Of a stretch of DNA of 64,000 nucleotides, positions 34,917 to 44,234 are shown one piece after another. The translations under genes and the position numbers were made by a program. Numbering within the stretch: the stretch's first letter is position 1; every line of letters begins with the position of its first letter. The notes under the pieces were generated by a model. It searched no databases, was not told the origin of the DNA, and saw nothing but the letters and a program-made list of their open reading frames with translations. The DNA comes from Bradyrhizobium guangxiense (GTDB taxonomy: Bacteria > Pseudomonadota > Alphaproteobacteria > Rhizobiales > Xanthobacteraceae), in contig NZ_CP022220.1 of the NCBI RefSeq assembly GCF_004114915.1, positions 868,001 to 932,000 of the forward strand. Reading direction: 5' to 3'.

Positions 34917-35292
34917 TGCCTCCCGCAGCGTCGCGGGGTTTACGATCGTCGAGGCATTGGCCGCTCTCGCGATCGCCACCGCCATGCTGGCGGCGATCGG
35001 CTCGCTCATGTCGACCAGCATAAAAGGCGCGCGGAGGATTGATGATCGCATGGTCTTGGTGGAGACGGCGCGCACTCTGGCGGCAGCATTGCCGCCGCGC
35101 GGCGACGCAACCACGGGCGTAACGTCGGGTGAACTCAACGGCATTGTCTGGCGCGTCGATATATCGCCCTTGCTCAGGACAGCGTCCGACAAGCAGCAAT
35201 GGGTGCCGAAACGGGTCCGGATCCAGGTTAAATCTTCAGCAGGTACGAGCTTCGCCCTGGAAACTGCGCGTCTGGGCCGGAGGTCGCAGTGA
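34894..35292 (+). CDS. gspI: Minor pseudopilin GspI
   Basis: 132 residues. Leader then AG/FTIVEALAALAIATAMLAAIG, with Glu at +5. ARRIDDRMVLVETARTLAAALPP and the later strand VWRVDISPLL fit GspI. It overlaps gspH by 23 bases and gspJ by four (GTGA). It forms the tip complex with GspJ and GspK. Confidence 0.87.
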   Translation: MCAFRLCNASRSVAGFTIVEALAALAIATAMLAAIGSLMSTSIKGARRIDDRMVLVETARTLAAALPPRGDATTGVTSGELNGIVWRVDISPLLRTASDKQQWVPKRVRIQVKSSAGTSFALETARLGRRSQ

Positions 35293-36023
35293 TAGCCCGG
35301 GATCACCTCTCCCAAGCCTTGCACCGCGCGAGTATCGCGGGGTTCACGCTGTTCGAAGCTCTCGCGGCGATCGTACTTATGGGGATTGTTGTTTTTTGTC
35401 TAAGCACAATCGCGACGCATTGGCTACCCAGCTGGGATCGTGGCCTGGCGCGCGCGCAACGCGCCGAGCTTATTGGCATCGCCCTTGACCGTTTAACCGC
35501 CGATCTTGCGGCATCGCAGTTCATTTCCGCCAACGGCGGAAGCAAAAAGCCGCTGTTCAACGGCACAGAAGGATCTGTCACTTTTGTGCGCACGGTTACA
35601 AGCCCCAACGCCAAGTCGGGCCTCGAGATCGTTAAAATCGAAACAATCAAGGACCCTACTGGTCTCGTCCTCATACGCTCTTCGAGGCCCTTCGTCTTGT
35701 TTGAAGGTGCGATTGACCCGTCTGGCTTTGGTAATCCCGTCGTCCTGCTGCGATCGCCCTATCGGGCCGAGTTCGCCTATGCGGGACCCGGCGGCGTGTG
35801 GAAGGCGAACTGGCTGAATGTCGGCCACTTGCCGGCCGCCATCCGCCTCACGGTCCAAGATCACACCCTTGGGGAGGCGAGGGTAATCTCGACCACGACG
35901 CTTATTCATGTTGACGCGCCTGCACTATGCATCAGCGGAAAGAGCACGGATTGCACGGGAGAGCCCGACACTAGTCCCGATACGGCTCCCGCAGCGGACT
36001 CTCTCGAGAGCCGTCGGACCTGA
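35289..36023 (+). CDS. gspJ: Minor pseudopilin GspJ
   Basis: 244 residues. Leader then AG/FTLFEALAAIVLMGIVVFCLS, with Glu at +5, followed by LARAQRAELIGIALDRLTADLAASQF, the helix typical of GspJ. The C-terminal tail (SGKSTDCTGEPDTSPDTAPAADS) is rich in Pro, Asp and Ser and is probably flexible. It overlaps gspI by four bases; gspK follows after seven. Confidence 0.87.
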   Translation: MIARDHLSQALHRASIAGFTLFEALAAIVLMGIVVFCLSTIATHWLPSWDRGLARAQRAELIGIALDRLTADLAASQFISANGGSKKPLFNGTEGSVTFVRTVTSPNAKSGLEIVKIETIKDPTGLVLIRSSRPFVLFEGAIDPSGFGNPVVLLRSPYRAEFAYAGPGGVWKANWLNVGHLPAAIRLTVQDHTLGEARVISTTTLIHVDAPALCISGKSTDCTGEPDTSPDTAPAADSLESRRT

Positions 36024-36030
36024 GGCCACA

Positions 36031-36969
36031 ATGATATTTTGCAATCCGCAGGAAGGACACTTATCTGGGGGGCGGGAGGGCTTTATCCTCATTGCGGTCC
36101 TCTGGATGTTGATTGCACTCGCGACACTTGCGTCCATCTATTCGATTTACATAGGCAGTTCTTCCTGGTCGAGTTCGGTGATCGAGCGCCGTCTGCAAGC
36201 CGATCAATTGGTGTCAGCCAGCCTTAATCTCGCGACCCAACGCCTTGCTGTGGCAGACCAGCGCGATCGACCTACGCATGGCCACTTCAGCTTCCGGCTA
36301 GGCCAAGCCAACGCATCGGTCAGATTCGTTTCCGAAGCGGCCCGGCTCGATCTCAATCAGGCCCCGCGCGAACTACTATCGAGTTTCTTCATAGCGATCG
36401 GCGCATCGGAGGAGGATGCCCCGCGTTTTGCTGCGCGGATTGTTGGTTGGCGAGAGCGCTTAAGACCATCCGATCGCGCTAATGAAGCGCAGCTTTACCG
36501 CGCCGCCGGCCGCGGCTATGGACCGCGAGGCGCTCCCTTCGCACATGTAGGAGAGTTATGGTTAGTTCAAGGTCTGCCGCAGGTCATCATAGAACGAATG
36601 TTGCCTCTGGTGACCGTTTACAGCGGCAGGGCCGATATTAACGTCTTCGACGCGCCGCCCGAGCTTGTTGCGGCTTTGCCTGGCATGACCCTAGATCGTC
36701 TGAATGGTTTTCTTGGCCAACGGCAGCTCGTGGCTCCCAGTAAGGACGCTCTAGTCCGACTGCTCGGTTCAGATCAAACCGCCGCGACCGCCGATGCAAG
36801 TGACGCGTTCCGGCTGGACATAAAAATAGGGGGCGCAGGGGGATGGAATAGCTGTGCGGAAGCGGTCATCTTGCTACAGGGTCCGGACGATCCTTTTCAT
36901 ATCCTTGCCTGGGATGACAGTTTGCGCGGTGACTGTCGTCAGGGCATGGCAACGGCGAACCCGCCATGA
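36031..36969 (+). CDS. gspK: Pseudopilus tip protein GspK
   Basis: 312 residues from the ATG at 36031 (GAGG five bases upstream). The pilin-like segment reads EG/FILIAVLWMLIALATLASIY and has Ala instead of Glu at +5, as expected for GspK, which caps the pseudopilus. Then come ERRLQADQLVSASLNLATQRL, RLDLNQAPRELLSSFF and FAARIVGWRERLRPSDRANEA, the SAM-like domain, and later INVFDAPPELVAALPGM. The stop overlaps gspL as ATGA. Confidence 0.9.
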   Translation: MIFCNPQEGHLSGGREGFILIAVLWMLIALATLASIYSIYIGSSSWSSSVIERRLQADQLVSASLNLATQRLAVADQRDRPTHGHFSFRLGQANASVRFVSEAARLDLNQAPRELLSSFFIAIGASEEDAPRFAARIVGWRERLRPSDRANEAQLYRAAGRGYGPRGAPFAHVGELWLVQGLPQVIIERMLPLVTVYSGRADINVFDAPPELVAALPGMTLDRLNGFLGQRQLVAPSKDALVRLLGSDQTAATADASDAFRLDIKIGGAGGWNSCAEAVILLQGPDDPFHILAWDDSLRGDCRQGMATANPP

Positions 36970-38039
36970 TCCTGTTTAATTCGATAGCGGCAGGCCTCGC
37001 TTCGTGGGTACAAGCCGTGGCGTCCGAAGTTTCATCGCTCTCGAACGGCTTGCGCCGACGCTCGCAGGTTCGGATGGTGGAATTCGAGAAGGATCAATTC
37101 ACCCTTCATCTCGTGACCGACCCCAAAAACGCGAAAGCGCCTGACCACGCGCTCGCGGTCCTGGAGGGAGCGGTTGCTAGCCCAATCCCTCCAGCATGGA
37201 AGTTAGCTCTGACTGGAAGTCAGCTTGAACTTGTCCTTCACCCGGCGCGATTTCTGTTTCGCCCGCTGGATTTGCCGAGGCGCGCTGCCGAATATGCGGC
37301 GGGTGTCGTGAGGTCCCAAATCGACCGACTAACCCCGTGGGATGTGCAAGAAGCGGTCTATGGTTGGAGTGCTTCACCTGACGAGACTGGCGACCGCATT
37401 CAGCTGACAATCGCTGCCACGCCTCGCGCTAAGCTAACGCCCTTGCTCGATGCTATCGGATCGCTTGGGACTTGGTCAATCCTGGTCTCCACGTCACGTT
37501 CGAACGTGCCAATTAGGATCGTTGAGACACAAATACACGGACCGACCGATTTCCGTCGTGTTCGTACGTGCCTGATGGTAGTTCTGCTGTTAAGCGGCTT
37601 TGCTGCCACTTCGTCGCTTTGCATTTCAGCGCTCATTTCGGACGGTTTGGCCCTGAGACGGGAAGAACTCTCTCGAAAGATATCGGTGCTCACAAGAGCG
37701 TCGCAGAATGTTGTTGCCGAATCCGCTTTGCGAGAGCTCGAACAACAGAAGCGCAACACTCCTTCGCCCGTAATGGCGATTGAGGCGCTGTCGGATCTAC
37801 TGCCAGACAACACGTTCCTAACGGAGCTGCGTATCGATCACGCGAAACTACAGATAGCGGGCCTTACGAGCGACGCCGCATCGCTCATCCGCCTGATCGA
37901 GCAGTCGCCCCAGTTTTCACACGCGATCTTCTTCGCTCCAACCACACGGTCTGAAGGAGCAACCAAAGAGCAATTCCACGTCGAGGCTCAAATCAACCCC
38001 GCATTCGCCGCTATCCATGAACCAGACCTACCGCATTAG
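36966..38039 (+). CDS. gspL: GspL/PilN-type cytoplasmic-membrane protein
   Basis: 357 residues. The N-terminal cytoplasmic part is shaped like the GspL actin-like domain but shortened (HLVTDPKNAKAPDHALAVLEG, RAAEYAAGVVRSQIDRLTPWDVQEAVYGW). One membrane segment follows near residues 200-220 (TCLMVVLLLSGFAATSSLCIS). After it a coiled region leads to a PilN-like domain: ALSDLLPDNTFLTELRIDHAKLQIAGLTSDAASLIRLIEQS. GspL links the GspE motor to the inner-membrane platform. It overlaps gspM by 23 bases. Confidence 0.85.
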   Translation: MILFNSIAAGLASWVQAVASEVSSLSNGLRRRSQVRMVEFEKDQFTLHLVTDPKNAKAPDHALAVLEGAVASPIPPAWKLALTGSQLELVLHPARFLFRPLDLPRRAAEYAAGVVRSQIDRLTPWDVQEAVYGWSASPDETGDRIQLTIAATPRAKLTPLLDAIGSLGTWSILVSTSRSNVPIRIVETQIHGPTDFRRVRTCLMVVLLLSGFAATSSLCISALISDGLALRREELSRKISVLTRASQNVVAESALRELEQQKRNTPSPVMAIEALSDLLPDNTFLTELRIDHAKLQIAGLTSDAASLIRLIEQSPQFSHAIFFAPTTRSEGATKEQFHVEAQINPAFAAIHEPDLPH

Positions 38040-38574
38040 ACGCTACGTCAGCGCCATTCCGTTCGTTGCCACAATTTGTTACGCGGCAATGACGGGATTT
38101 CTATTGCTGATCACGGGCTGGACGGCGTTGGACCTGGCGGAACAGCATCGTACGCTGGCGAACGCGAACGAAATGTTCGACAGGTTGCAGTCACAACAGC
38201 GGGCGGCCCGCAGCACGAACGACGGGGCGCTCGCTGTGAGTCCACCAGTTGTCGAAGGTCCCACGGTCACAGTCGCGGCCGCCGTGGTGCTGCAGCACGT
38301 TTCTGCAGAAGCGACGCGGATGGGAAGCAACATCTTATCGTCGCAGGTCGATCTGCAGGACGCAGGAGCACAACACGGGATCGTCAGAGTCTCTGTCGAT
38401 CTCGAGATCGAGCAGCCGGCCCTTCAAGGCCTCCTTTACGAGCTGGAGGCGGGATCGCCCTTCCTGTTCATCGATCAATTGGTCATACAGGTACCCGAGT
38501 CGTCGACAAGACACGCCGCGACGAAGGTGCGCGTCGCAATTGTCGTCTCCGGATGGTGGCGGAGTGTCAAATGA
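38017..38574 (+). CDS. gspM: GspM-type inner-membrane protein
   Basis: 185 residues with one N-terminal membrane span (VATICYAAMTGFLLLITGW), a short coiled segment (LAEQHRTLANANEMFDRLQSQQRA) and a periplasmic ferredoxin-like region. The segment IVRVSVDLEIEQPALQGLLYELEAGSPFLFIDQLVIQ is characteristic of the GspM subtype b group. It partners GspL. The start overlaps the gspL end and the stop overlaps the next start by four bases (ATGA). Confidence 0.85.
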   Translation: MNQTYRIRRYVSAIPFVATICYAAMTGFLLLITGWTALDLAEQHRTLANANEMFDRLQSQQRAARSTNDGALAVSPPVVEGPTVTVAAAVVLQHVSAEATRMGSNILSSQVDLQDAGAQHGIVRVSVDLEIEQPALQGLLYELEAGSPFLFIDQLVIQVPESSTRHAATKVRVAIVVSGWWRSVK

Positions 38575-39170
38575 AGTGCCCCCTCACGATTCAAGCTCTC
38601 GCGCTGGCCTTCCTGATCTTGGCAGTCGAATCGGGGAGGCGGCCTGCCGAGGCGAGTCAGACTTCAACGGCTACTGGCCTGAATCCGCCAGTGTCGCCCA
38701 CAATGGAGTACCTGCTTGCGAAGGAGCCATTCGAGGCTACCCGATCGGAGCATAATCCCATTGCCAAAGTCCCCCTTGCGCAGCTCAATAAAACGCAAGA
38801 GCGCCCGCTATTCTCTCCGTCACGCCGCCCTCCGTCTCTGCCGCCGCCGAACGCGCCCACTATCCCCGTTGTCGTCGCGGCTCCCAAGCCGCTCGAGCCT
38901 GAGCTTCCGCCATTTGAACTCGTGGGCACGATAACTGGGGGCGCCGACAGCATCGCCGTCTTTGTGAATCGCGCGACTGGCGAGACGGTGAAGTTGCGGC
39001 AGGATGAAGTTCAATCAGGATGGACGTTGCGCGACATCGGAGCGCGTGAAGCCACGCTTTCGAACGGCGAGAACATCAAGGTTCTGGCTCTCGCCTTGCC
39101 CGGCACGACCGCAGATCCGGCGCCTGTGGAAGCCAGCACCGCTTCAATACGGCATCCTGCGAAGCGTTAA
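38571..39170 (+). CDS. GspN/GspC-like periplasmic T2SS protein
   Basis: 199 residues from the ATG at 38571. A hydrophobic leader (IQALALAFLILAVESG) is followed by a segment RPLFSPSRRPPSLPPPNAP, a proline-rich linker, and a small domain FELVGTITGGADSIAVFVNRATGETVKLRQDEV then GWTLRDIGAREATLSNGENI. That domain resembles the homology region (HR) of GspC, which contacts the secretin. No separate gspC is visible in the locus, so this protein may bridge GspLM to GspD. Annotated as GspN in similar alphaproteobacterial loci by my recollection; the role is inferred. Last gene of the gspE-N run. Confidence 0.7.
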   Translation: MKCPLTIQALALAFLILAVESGRRPAEASQTSTATGLNPPVSPTMEYLLAKEPFEATRSEHNPIAKVPLAQLNKTQERPLFSPSRRPPSLPPPNAPTIPVVVAAPKPLEPELPPFELVGTITGGADSIAVFVNRATGETVKLRQDEVQSGWTLRDIGAREATLSNGENIKVLALALPGTTADPAPVEASTASIRHPAKR

Positions 39171-39573
39171 GGGTAAATGCGATTATGTTAGCGGATCAAT
39201 CGCAACCGCCAAGTGTGCCGCGCTGCGATGGGTCGCCTTCAGGTACACCGACACGACGATCTCGTAGCCGCTCGTGCCATTGCGTGCAATGCCGCAGACC
39301 CTACGTTGCAGCGCACAGAGGCAATTCATCTTGACAAGCAACACTTCGTGTCGCTCGACAACACACCTCAGATATTGATGTCCGTCATTCAGTCCCTAGC
39401 ATCGCGAGAAAGCGCCTTATGAACCGCTTTTCGTTTGGCGCGGCTGGCGGGGGACTTTCAAACATCAATGGCCCGATCCGATCTGTCGCCTATCTACTCG
39501 GAAACACGAGCGAGGCTTTTCGAGATGGCGACCTTCACTCTAACGATTGAACAACCGAAAGAGGAACCTTTAT
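39171..39573. other. Intergenic stretch before the MBL-fold gene
   Basis: About 400 bases without a recognisable gene. Short open frames exist on the plus strand but have no family resemblance or ribosome sites. It likely holds the promoter of the MBL-fold gene; no clear hexamers seen. GAGGAA at 39561-39566 is that gene's ribosome site. Confidence 0.4.
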
Positions 39574-40908
39574 ATGTTACGCAGGAACTCAATCCCAACC
39601 AAGTGTGCCTTGGCTTTGGCCGCGACGCTCATGGCAGGTTCGGCGTTGTCGACCACGGCTCACGCAAACAATGGCGACTTGATCGCAGCGCGTCAGAAAT
39701 TTTTCGGCGACGAGAACGTCGATCCCGAGTCCGGGCGGGTCAGTCCCGACAAGGTCATCTTGTCGTGGCTCTCGAATTCAACTCTGGCGGCTTCCATTGC
39801 CGGCCACGTTTTGCTTTTGGACACTTACGTCACTCGGCTCGAAGTTTCGCCGGGCCGCACGCCCTTCGTTATCGGCGATTTGGTTGCTCTCAAACCAGAA
39901 GGCCTTCTAATCGGGCATGGTCACTTCGATCACGCGGACAACGCGGCCTACATCGCTGCGATGACCGGCGCGAAACTCTACGCCACCGCGGAAACCTGCG
40001 TTGCCCTGCAAGCCGATTTCGCGCGCGAGCAGGCCGACCCGGCGATTCAAGGTAATCCGGCTACGGCGTTTCCTCACAAGGCGTCGATCTCCTGCAACAC
40101 GGTCACGACGACCGGTTCGGTTCCCGGCACCCAAATTGTCAAACTGGACTTCCTGGAACCGGACGCCTGCGTAATCGCCTTCCGACACTTGCACTCGGTT
40201 GCAGTCCCGGTCGACCCGACCTGGCCGCGGGCACCTAATCCGTCCGTTTATTATGCGGTTGACCCGCGCGATCCGGGGCTGTTTCCGGCCGGAACGCCGC
40301 TTGCGCCCGGGAAAAGTGGGACGCTGCCTGGGCAGATCAACATTGCTACCAGCGGCAGTGGTGGTCCGGGTGGCCCTATTCCGCTGTTTTTCGATTTTGT
40401 GTTGCGCGAAGGTCGTCACTTCACCTTTGCTTGGTATAACTCGTCGGGAGCACTCAAAGAAGGATTGGGAAGCGGGTGGCCCAACGGCACGCCAGCTGAC
40501 GGCCAGCGTATCACGAACATCCTGAAGAGTTTACCGGCCACCGATGTGGATGCCGGTACGATTGCGACAGCCAATTTCGATAACAATTCTTATCGTGATC
40601 CCTTCGCGTATATTCAATCGCTGAACCCGAAGATCTTCATTCCGTTGCATCTGACCACCGGGTCGACCTTCAAGGAATCCATCTCGCCCGCCGTTTACGG
40701 CGGATACCTGGATCAAATTAAGCGCCTCGGCCTGACACTCGATCAATGGCCAGACACACGATGGCTCGTTGATCCCGAAGATTACGCAAAGCCCATCGTC
40801 TACGACATTCGGGACCCGCGCTGGGACAATCCAAAGAAGCTGCCCGCCATCAAGCATTATTGCGGTTCTGATCCAGACGACCACCACGACGACCACGGGA
40901 AGCCGTGA
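39574..40908 (+). CDS. Exported metallo-beta-lactamase-fold hydrolase with His/Asp-rich tail
   Basis: 444 residues from the ATG at 39574 (GAGGAA seven bases upstream). Sec signal: KCALALAATLMAGSALSTTAHA/N. The MBL-fold zinc motif is GHGHFDHADN, with further ligands possible in FRHLHSV and IPLHLTTGS. The usual Asp bridging position is not clear, so one-zinc use is possible. Between these lies a Gly/Pro-rich insertion (SGSGGPGGPIP). The C-terminus ends in CGSDPDDHHDDHGKP, a likely metal-binding tail. It lies inside the T2SS locus between the gspN-like gene and gspD, so it is a good candidate T2SS substrate. Reaction unknown; family members cleave esters, lactones, amides or phosphoesters. Confidence 0.8.
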   Translation: MLRRNSIPTKCALALAATLMAGSALSTTAHANNGDLIAARQKFFGDENVDPESGRVSPDKVILSWLSNSTLAASIAGHVLLLDTYVTRLEVSPGRTPFVIGDLVALKPEGLLIGHGHFDHADNAAYIAAMTGAKLYATAETCVALQADFAREQADPAIQGNPATAFPHKASISCNTVTTTGSVPGTQIVKLDFLEPDACVIAFRHLHSVAVPVDPTWPRAPNPSVYYAVDPRDPGLFPAGTPLAPGKSGTLPGQINIATSGSGGPGGPIPLFFDFVLREGRHFTFAWYNSSGALKEGLGSGWPNGTPADGQRITNILKSLPATDVDAGTIATANFDNNSYRDPFAYIQSLNPKIFIPLHLTTGSTFKESISPAVYGGYLDQIKRLGLTLDQWPDTRWLVDPEDYAKPIVYDIRDPRWDNPKKLPAIKHYCGSDPDDHHDDHGKP

Positions 40909-40990
40909 CCACCGCGCCGACGGCTGCTCGAAAAGAGGAGCCGTCGCGCCCTTCCACGATCCGCGCGCCGGATGCAACTGAAATGATGCA

Positions 40991-41641
40991 ATGAAACGCT
41001 CTCTGATTTGGTTCGTAATCGTCGCAACGCTGTGTGTGTGCATCCACGCAAGGCACGTCGACGCTCATCCGGATATATTGGTTCACATGCATGATGCGGT
41101 TATCTTTGATGGAAATGGCTCTATCAGCGGCGTCCGCGTATCTTGGACCTACGATAGGGAAACGTCGGTGACGGCATTGCGAAGTAGCGGCCTCAACGAA
41201 AGCGCCCCACACCTCGGGCGTGACCAGCTTGATCCGCTGGCCAGGGCGACGGTTAATTCGCTGCGCGCGTCTGACTTCTATACGTTCGCGCGCGTCAATG
41301 GCACCAAGCAGCCATTCGATGGCGCATCCGATTCATGGCTCGAGTGGGATGGATCGGTGCTAACATTGCATATGGCTCTCAACTTCAAGCAGCCCGTGAG
41401 CAACAGCAATTTCACGCTCGAGCTCTTCGATGAAACAGACGAGATCGAGTTCGATTTCCAAGAAGGAGACGCCGTCATCATGACGAAGGCACCCAAAGAC
41501 TGCGCGCTCGTCGTCGCACGGCCAGGCGATGCCGCCGCTCAACGGGAACTTCTCGGCGATGCTTATCTCAATCCCAACGTTCAACCGGTCGGTTGGGATG
41601 CGCAATACTCAAACAAGGTTTCGGTGCGATGTCTAAGTTAG
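40991..41641 (+). CDS. DUF1007 family exported protein
   Basis: 216 residues with a Sec-type leader (LIWFVIVATLCVCIHARHVDA/HPDI). The mature N-terminus HPDILVHMHDAVIFDGNGSISGVRVSWTYD is the DUF1007 pattern, where a HPH-type start is thought to bind metal. The protein is one domain and likely periplasmic. DUF1007 proteins are often linked to metal (nickel/cobalt or zinc) transport genes; here the link is to a metallo-hydrolase and T2SS genes. Possibly it supplies or buffers metal for the exported hydrolase, which is only an inference. Confidence 0.7.
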   Translation: MKRSLIWFVIVATLCVCIHARHVDAHPDILVHMHDAVIFDGNGSISGVRVSWTYDRETSVTALRSSGLNESAPHLGRDQLDPLARATVNSLRASDFYTFARVNGTKQPFDGASDSWLEWDGSVLTLHMALNFKQPVSNSNFTLELFDETDEIEFDFQEGDAVIMTKAPKDCALVVARPGDAAAQRELLGDAYLNPNVQPVGWDAQYSNKVSVRCLS

Positions 41642-41920
41642 AGGCAATTACAGCCTTGCTCAACCGAATGAAGTCGCCGCTCGACGCTGAACAAGCTGTC
41701 TTATGAGCGATTTCGCGCGCGGAGACATTGCTTTGCAGAATTGTCACGGGCGAAACGAAAGTGTCGGTGCAGCGATATTGTTGCATGCGGCTTAGCCGTT
41801 GCGACAACAACATAAGGAGTAACGTCAATCATTGAGAAGATTGGGCGCCGCGCGGTTCACGCGCTCGACGATCTGCTCGCATTTGTAATGAAGACGCGAG
41901 AGAGTGAGAGGCTACGCGCT

Positions 41921-44218
41921 ATGTTGACACGCCTGCACCGTTTGCGATGTGGCGCGAAGCTGAAGAAGACAATTGCCCTAGTTGCCGCGGGGGCTCTGAC
42001 GGGATGCGGCGCGCCACTCACGTGGCAGGACACTCACACCAAACCTGACGTAATGGATGAGGTTCGTAATCAGGATCTGCTTCCCCGATTTCCGGAACGC
42101 ACCGCAGAAGCCGATCTGCAAGGCACTGTCCGGCCAGGTCGCGCCCAACTCTTTTCGGCCGAGCCGGTCTCTTCTATGCAGGCAATCGTGGCCCCGGCGA
42201 CGAGTACCGGCACCGGTCCCGGGTATGAACTGAATTTCGAAAACGCCACGATTGCGTCGGTTGCAAAAACTGTACTCGGCGACATCCTGAAGACGAGCTA
42301 CACAATCGACCCGCGTGCTCAGGGCAATATCAATATTGCGTCGGGAAGGCCGGTTCCGAAGCAGGACTTGCTGTTCGTGTTCGAGAGTGCGCTCCGATTG
42401 GCAGGAGTCGCGCTCGTCCGCGACGGCGCCGCTTATCGAATTGTCCCACAGACAGAGGCACTCGCAGCCGGCAGTCTTGATTCGCAGCCTGCAAACGTGG
42501 AGCCGGGATTTGGCGTCTCTGTCGTGCCGCTTCAATACATATCGGCCGGGACGCTGATGCAGCTCCTGGATAGTTTTGCTACGAAGCCCGGTGCGGTTCG
42601 CGTGGATAAGGCTCGCAACATGCTGCTGGTTCAGGGCACAGGGCCCGAGCGTCGCACGGTCGTCGATACGGCTGTTGGTTTCGACGTTGATTGGATGCGG
42701 GGGCAGTCAGTCGGTATCTTTCCACTCCAGAACAGCGCTCCTGAGCCTGTCCTGACAGAACTCGAAAAAATCTTGAATTCAAAGGAAGGCGACGTTGGGC
42801 ACGATCTTGTCAAGTTTCAGGTAATGGAGCGCCGCAACGCGATTTTGGCGGTAACCTCCAAGCCGCAGCTCCTGCGAACGGTCCAGACTTGGATTGGCCG
42901 ACTCGACGCATCAGATCCTGCCCGTGTTGTTGTACATGTCCGCCGGGTCAAGTACGGCGACGCCCGGCAGCTCGCGAAAGTGCTCGGCGAAATCTTCGGC
43001 GGAGGCAGCTCAAATGCAACCGACAGCGCGGCGGGACAGGTCGCGCCTGGGAGCGGTTTGGTGAGGACATCGTCCAATGCCGACCGACTACCAGCCATCT
43101 CAACGACTTCCAGCTCCTCCACAAGCACAAAAGGCAATACTGATTTCGGCGGAGGCGCACTCGGGGGCGGATCGCGAACAGGGAACGACACTGGCGGCTC
43201 GGAGCTACAGAGCGCTGGCCTTAGCGGCAGGCCCGTGATGGAGGGGATTCGCATCGCAGCCGACGTTTCCACGAACTCCCTGCTTATCTATGCGAACGCT
43301 CAGAATTACCGGACCGTCGAACAGACCATACGCCAGCTCGACCAACCGCAGGCTCAAGTCGCGATCGATGCGACCATCGCTGAAGTTACGCTCAACAACA
43401 ATCTGAGCTACGGGGTTCAATTTTTCATCCAAAGCAAAAACCTCGGTATGGCTCCCGATCGAGGCTCCGCCCTGAACGTCCCAAGCTCCCCCCCAGGACA
43501 GCAGTCGAGCGTCCTCAATGGCGTCGCATCCGCTTTCCTTAACCGCGCCTTCCCAGGCTTTAATTTCCTCGTCGGCCCTGAGGCGCAGCCCAACATGATC
43601 ATAGATGCGCTGCACGCGGTGACAGATGTCAAGATATTATCGAACCCTTCGCTGGTTGTGATCGACAATCAGGTCGGCACACTACTCGTTGGGAACGAGA
43701 TCCCGGTATCGACCGGCACCGGCAACGTTCTCAATTCGGCGACCGGCACCAACAACACGATCATCAACTCAATCGACTATCGCAACACCGGCATTATCTT
43801 GCGCGTCATTCCTCGGGTTAGTCCCGACGGCAACGTGCGCCTCGATATCGAGCAAGAAATCAGTCAGGCGACGAACGCGACCGCGAACTCGCTCACGCCG
43901 ACCGTCTCGCAACGCAAAGTGAAGAGCTCTGTCGCCGTGCCGAACGGGCAAACCGTACTCTTGGCAGGCCTCATTCAGGAAAACACTGAAGTCGATCGTG
44001 GTGGGATTCCGGTTCTCGACGAGATACCGAAAATTGGCGACCTCCTGTCGCACCAGAACAAGACGACGACCCGGACCGAGCTCATTATCTTCATCCGTCC
44101 GCAAGTCATTCGGGACAGCATTGCCGCCCACTACGTCGCCGAGGAGTTTCGGGCAAAGCTGCGCGGAACGGTCGAGTCCCTTCCTTCCAGGGGAAGACAA
44201 CCGCCACTACTTCAATGA
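41921..44218 (+). CDS. gspD: Type II secretion secretin GspD
   Basis: 765 residues from the ATG at 41921 (AGAGG upstream); an ATG at 41888 extends it. The leader ends at a lipobox-like LTG/C, so the secretin may be self-piloted as a lipoprotein. Domain order: N0 (YELNFENATIASVAKTVLGDIL), N1 (VVPLQYISAGTLMQLLDSFATKPG), N2 (FPLQNSAPEPVLTELEKIL), N3 with a long Ser/Gly-rich insertion (about 43010-43220), and the secretin barrel (VAIDATIAEVTLNNNLSYGVQFF, VKILSNPSLVVIDNQVGTLLVGNEIPV, VPNGQTVLLAGLIQE, LLSHQNKTTTRTELIIFIRPQVI). It forms the outer-membrane channel. It lies apart from gspE-N, about 2.7 kb downstream. Confidence 0.95.
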   Translation: MLTRLHRLRCGAKLKKTIALVAAGALTGCGAPLTWQDTHTKPDVMDEVRNQDLLPRFPERTAEADLQGTVRPGRAQLFSAEPVSSMQAIVAPATSTGTGPGYELNFENATIASVAKTVLGDILKTSYTIDPRAQGNINIASGRPVPKQDLLFVFESALRLAGVALVRDGAAYRIVPQTEALAAGSLDSQPANVEPGFGVSVVPLQYISAGTLMQLLDSFATKPGAVRVDKARNMLLVQGTGPERRTVVDTAVGFDVDWMRGQSVGIFPLQNSAPEPVLTELEKILNSKEGDVGHDLVKFQVMERRNAILAVTSKPQLLRTVQTWIGRLDASDPARVVVHVRRVKYGDARQLAKVLGEIFGGGSSNATDSAAGQVAPGSGLVRTSSNADRLPAISTTSSSSTSTKGNTDFGGGALGGGSRTGNDTGGSELQSAGLSGRPVMEGIRIAADVSTNSLLIYANAQNYRTVEQTIRQLDQPQAQVAIDATIAEVTLNNNLSYGVQFFIQSKNLGMAPDRGSALNVPSSPPGQQSSVLNGVASAFLNRAFPGFNFLVGPEAQPNMIIDALHAVTDVKILSNPSLVVIDNQVGTLLVGNEIPVSTGTGNVLNSATGTNNTIINSIDYRNTGIILRVIPRVSPDGNVRLDIEQEISQATNATANSLTPTVSQRKVKSSVAVPNGQTVLLAGLIQENTEVDRGGIPVLDEIPKIGDLLSHQNKTTTRTELIIFIRPQVIRDSIAAHYVAEEFRAKLRGTVESLPSRGRQPPLLQ

Positions 44219-44234
44219 AGGAGCAACGAGGAAA

